Of a DNA stretch of 8,849 nucleotides, positions 6,111 through 8,849 are shown one piece after another (position 1 is the stretch's first letter; the number at the start of each line of letters is the position of its first letter). Below the pieces are notes generated by a model. That model did no database searches and had not been told where the DNA came from. It saw nothing but the letters and a program-made list of their open reading frames with translations. A program made the translations under genes and the position numbers. Source of the DNA: Bryobacterales bacterium (GTDB lineage Bacteria > Acidobacteriota > Terriglobia > Bryobacterales > Bryobacteraceae); assembly GCA_025353235.1 (NCBI GenBank), contig JANXQZ010000536.1:1-8849 (forward strand), read 5' to 3'.

Positions 6111-7532
6111 ATGCAAGCACTCTTTATTTCTCGCCTCCTGCAAGGGAGCCGCACCAGCGTGCTGCTATGGGCCGGATTCTTGATCACCGTAATTGCGCTG
6201 GTCGATTGGCACTTCGAAGAGAATATTTCCTTCCAATTTCTGTACCTGTTTCCGATGCTGATGGTGGGCGGCTGCTTGCCGCGCTGGCAAGTCGCCGCCG
6301 TCGCTGCCCTGTGCGCCGGATTGGGAGAGGTATTCGATCCCTTCCCGTGGACCATGCCTCTAGGCATCTCGCGTCTGATCCTGGCTTTCGCCGCTTTCTT
6401 CGGCGCAGGCGCTTATGGATTCGAGTTCGTTCGCACTCGCCGGGTGGAAAACGATCATTTGCGAGAGATAGAAAGAGAGGTCGAGCTTCGCCGCGGCACG
6501 GAAGAGCAACTTCAATTCTTGATATCGAGCAGTCCGGCTACAATTTTCACGCTGGATGCTAAACGTGACGTGATGCTCGCCAATGAGGCCGCCCACCGGC
6601 TGTTCGGCGTCGAGCGGGGAAAGCTTCCCGGACAGGCCATCGCACGTTTTCTTCCCGCGCTAGCCACTGTACCCACGTCTGCGAAAGAAGCCCCGCTTTT
6701 TCATACCGAAATGGAGTGCCGGGGCCGTAGGCAAGACGGCGAGGTGTTCCTGGCGCACGTTTGGTTTTCCACTTATCAGACGATGTCCGGTCCGCGCCTC
6801 GCGGCAATTGTATTCGACGCATCGGAAGAGCTGCGCGACCGCGCAGAGTTTAATCTGCAGCAAATCCTCTCTGGATCCAAAGTCTTGGTTGCGGCGTTGT
6901 GTCATGAGATTCGCAACGTGTGCGGCGCCATAGCGGTGGTCCATACCAAGCTTGCTCGCGACCAGCAATTAGCAGGGAACGAAGACTTCAGCGCGCTCGG
7001 GACCCTGGTGCTTGGACTCGAAAAAATGGCCGGGCTGGAACTGCGCCAGACTACCCACTCGGTCGCGGAAAGCATCGACATCCGTTCGGTGCTCGAAGAA
7101 TTGCGGATCGTGATCGAGTCGTCCTTCCAGGAATCCGAGATGTCAATTGAGTGGGAGGTGTCCGAACTGTCTCCGCGTGTTTGGGCTGACCGGCAGGCCC
7201 TCTTGCAGGCATTTTTGAACATCGCGAAGAACAGCCAGCGTGCCATGGAAGGGCAAACCCGAAAGGAATTAATTGTGCGAACCTCCATCGAGGGAAATAC
7301 CTTCGAAGTCCGATTCATCGACAGCGGACCCGGCGTTTCCAATCCCGAGCAACTCTTCGAACCCTTCCAGCCTGGAGCGCAAGCATCCGGCCTGGGCCTG
7401 TATCTCTCGCGAACTTTCGTCCGCGCATTTCAAGGCGATATTCAGTATGAACCGCAGTCGCGGGGATGCTGCTTCGCCGTATTGTTGGCCATGGCCTCGG
7501 ACCACGAGCTCGACATGGCGGCCAGAACCTAA
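6111..7532 (+). CDS. Membrane-anchored PAS sensor histidine kinase
   Basis: Sensor kinase that would autophosphorylate on His and pass phosphate to the adjacent response regulator. From the ATG at 6111 it has 473 residues. The N-terminal membrane domain has about four hydrophobic segments (roughly 15-32, 42-56, 59-75, 87-104) with only short loops, so there is no large periplasmic sensor. A short helical linker (about 110-135) leads to a PAS domain (about 135-240; 'SSSPATIFTLDA', 'ANEAAHRLFGVE'). The dimerisation/phosphoacceptor segment contains His265 in 'CHEIRNVCG', where the usual Pro after Asn is Val. The ATPase domain has N-box 'NIAKN' (370-374), G1 'DSGPG' (404-408), 'LFEPF' (415-419) and G2 'GLGLYLSR' (427-434). 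The frame is open back to a GTG at 5949, with other candidates at 6030 (ATG) and 6069 (GTG); 6111 is preferred because it begins just before the membrane domain, but no start has a strong ribosome site. The signal is unknown. Confidence 0.9.
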   Translation: MQALFISRLLQGSRTSVLLWAGFLITVIALVDWHFEENISFQFLYLFPMLMVGGCLPRWQVAAVAALCAGLGEVFDPFPWTMPLGISRLILAFAAFFGAGAYGFEFVRTRRVENDHLREIEREVELRRGTEEQLQFLISSSPATIFTLDAKRDVMLANEAAHRLFGVERGKLPGQAIARFLPALATVPTSAKEAPLFHTEMECRGRRQDGEVFLAHVWFSTYQTMSGPRLAAIVFDASEELRDRAEFNLQQILSGSKVLVAALCHEIRNVCGAIAVVHTKLARDQQLAGNEDFSALGTLVLGLEKMAGLELRQTTHSVAESIDIRSVLEELRIVIESSFQESEMSIEWEVSELSPRVWADRQALLQAFLNIAKNSQRAMEGQTRKELIVRTSIEGNTFEVRFIDSGPGVSNPEQLFEPFQPGAQASGLGLYLSRTFVRAFQGDIQYEPQSRGCCFAVLLAMASDHELDMAART

Positions 7533-8183
7533 ATGGCGAAGACTCAGCTGTTGCTGCTCGACGATCATGCACTCTTTCGTGTAATGCTCAGCCGACTGCT
7601 GGAAACGGAACCCGATTTTCGAGTGGTGGCACAGTGCTCGTCCACCCAGGAGGCACTAGGCGCGCTAGGCCGCAGTCACGTGGATCTAGTGTTGCTCGAT
7701 TACGATTTAGGCAACAGAGAGACCGGCCTGCAGTTCATCCGGCGAGCGCGGGAAGCAGGCTATAAGAGCCGCATTTTCATTGTCACTGCAGGCATGAACG
7801 ACGCCGATTATGTCCGTGCGCTCGGTCTCGGAATCTGCGGCATTTTCCTCAAGCACAGTTCGCCGGAACTCCTCACCGAAGCCATCCATAAAGTAATGGC
7901 GGGCGAAACGTGGATCGATCAGCGCTGTGTGCAAGGCCTGGTCAAGGCGGTAGAAAACCAAGGTCGCCAGTCCCGCAGCAATCAGTTGAGCGAGCGCGAA
8001 CGCGAGGTGTTGAAAGGCGTCTTCGCGGGGTCGAGCAATAAAGAAATTGGAGGACACCTGAACATCTCCGAAGCTTCGGTGAAGTCGGCCCTCCAGCAGC
8101 TCTTCATGAAGACAGGAGTCCGCACGCGCAGCCAGCTGGTGCGCGTCGCTTTGGAAGAGTATGGGGCGGCCTTGGGCTTCTAA
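7533..8183 (+). CDS. NarL/FixJ-type response regulator (receiver + LuxR-type HTH)
   Basis: DNA-binding response regulator, 216 residues, the usual length for this class. The receiver domain (about 4-120) has the acidic pair Asp10-Asp11, phosphoacceptor Asp56 in 'LVLLDYD', Thr85 in 'IVTAG' and Lys107 in 'FLKHS', so all catalytic positions are intact. A linker (about 125-150) leads to a LuxR/GerE-type helix-turn-helix (about 152-210: 'LSEREREVLKGVFAGSSNKEI', then 'ISEASVKSALQQL'). The ATG directly abuts the kinase stop codon (TAAATG) and has no good ribosome site of its own, so it is probably translated by re-initiation after the kinase and is its cognate partner. It is likely to regulate its own operon and/or the divergent efflux operon; this is inference from position only. 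Confidence 0.95.
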   Translation: MAKTQLLLLDDHALFRVMLSRLLETEPDFRVVAQCSSTQEALGALGRSHVDLVLLDYDLGNRETGLQFIRRAREAGYKSRIFIVTAGMNDADYVRALGLGICGIFLKHSSPELLTEAIHKVMAGETWIDQRCVQGLVKAVENQGRQSRSNQLSEREREVLKGVFAGSSNKEIGGHLNISEASVKSALQQLFMKTGVRTRSQLVRVALEEYGAALGF

Positions 8184-8192
8184 ACTCTGCCC

Positions 8193-8849
8193 TTACAAAA
8201 CCACGCTAGCAATATCGACAGTAGACCGGTGGCCTTCCACAATCACGATCCCGCTATCCGTCACATAATGAAACTGCCGGTCCCGCTCCAAATCGTACCC
8301 GATAGTCGCGTCCTCTGGAATCCGCACGTTCTTATCCAGAATCGCCCGCCGCACCTTCGCACGCCGCCCAATATCGCAATTGTCAAAGATAATGGAATCC
8401 TCGATGTAAGCGCTCGAATGCACCCTCACCCCGCGCCCAATCACCGATCCGCGCACCGTGCCTCCCGAAAGAATCGTCCCCCCCGAAACGATTGAGTCTA
8501 GCGCCTCTCCTCGCCTGCCCTCAAAATCGAAAATGAATTTTGCGGGCGCGTCGGAGTATCCAGCCGTGCGCAGCGGCCACTGCCGGTTATACAAGTTGAG
8601 GATGGGCGAGACCGCTCGCAGATCCATGCTGGCGTCGAAGTAAGCGTCCAACGTCCCAACATCCCGCCAGTAGACAGGCGCACCCGGAGCATCTCCCGGA
8701 ATCCGATTCGTCTGAAAGTCGTACGCATACATGTCCGCATTGCCAATCAAATTAGGCAGAATGTCGCGGCCAAAATCATGCGAGCTGTGCTCGTTCTTTG
8801 CGTCCTTATACAACTCGTCCAGCAGCGTTCGAGTGGAGAAGATGTAGTT
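8193..8849 (-). CDS. glgC: Glucose-1-phosphate adenylyltransferase, C-terminal part (N-terminus beyond window)
   Basis: ADP-glucose pyrophosphorylase makes ADP-glucose from glucose-1-phosphate and ATP, the first committed step of bacterial glycogen synthesis in the cytosol. The last 218 residues are visible and the frame runs open through the window edge; the full enzyme is about 420-430 residues. The fragment starts with 'NYIFSTRTLLDEL', the end of the nucleotidyltransferase fold, followed by 'HDFGRDILP' (24-32) and 'YWRDVGTLDAYFDASMDL' (60-77), both hallmark segments of GlgC. From about residue 105 it becomes a left-handed beta-helix with hexapeptide-like repeats ('GGTVRGSVIGRGVRVHSSA', 'IFDNCDIGRRAKVRRAILD') and ends in 'VIVEGHR' plus a short tail. 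The catalytic N-terminal motif and the activator site are not in view. It converges on the response regulator with a 9-bp gap and has no evident functional link to the efflux genes. Confidence 0.93.
   Translation of the reverse strand, partial: NYIFSTRTLLDELYKDAKNEHSSHDFGRDILPNLIGNADMYAYDFQTNRIPGDAPGAPVYWRDVGTLDAYFDASMDLRAVSPILNLYNRQWPLRTAGYSDAPAKFIFDFEGRRGEALDSIVSGGTILSGGTVRGSVIGRGVRVHSSAYIEDSIIFDNCDIGRRAKVRRAILDKNVRIPEDATIGYDLERDRQFHYVTDSGIVIVEGHRSTVDIASVVL

Overview
The window looks like a chromosomal segment of a moderately GC-rich Gram-negative bacterium. The best guess is an Acidobacteriota (Terriglobia-like) genome. That guess rests on the overall feel of the proteins (the aldolase subtype, the histidine kinase subtype and the CzcA-like pump with its 'VSVQTGV' segment) and not on any database comparison. 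No mobile elements, RNA genes or CRISPR arrays were seen.

Layout. (1) Positions 1-5938, minus strand: a four-gene block read right to left, made of a TolC/CzcC-type outer-membrane factor (5938-4649), a lipoprotein-like CzcB-type periplasmic adaptor (4652-3513), a KDPG/KHG-type aldolase (3516-2845) and a CzcA/CusA-type RND pump (2848-1, C-terminus outside the window). Each junction is a 4-nt stop/start overlap (GTGA, GTGA, ATGA), so this is almost certainly one translationally coupled operon. The aldolase, a cytoplasmic central-carbon enzyme family, sits between the adaptor and pump genes of a metal-efflux system. (2) Positions 5939-6110: a divergent intergenic region with a short perfect dyad and a pair of 7-bp direct repeats. 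(3) Positions 6111-8183, plus strand: a membrane-anchored PAS histidine kinase followed immediately (TAAATG) by a NarL/FixJ-type response regulator. This two-component system is divergent from the efflux operon and is the natural candidate for its regulator. (4) Positions 8849-8193, minus strand: the C-terminal half of glucose-1-phosphate adenylyltransferase (GlgC, glycogen synthesis), convergent with the regulator and separated from it by only 9 bp.

How it works together (inference). The outer-membrane factor, adaptor and pump would form a tripartite proton-driven export complex across both membranes. The motif DFG-x3-E-G-A-V-x3-E-N in the pump is close to the CzcA proton-relay signature but has Glu in place of the second Asp. 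The CusA methionine cluster appears absent, which argues against Cu/Ag as substrate. The role of the aldolase in this operon is unknown and is the most interesting point in the window. It keeps the Schiff-base Lys and catalytic Glu but lacks the Arg that holds the substrate carboxylate in E. coli Eda, so its substrate may differ.
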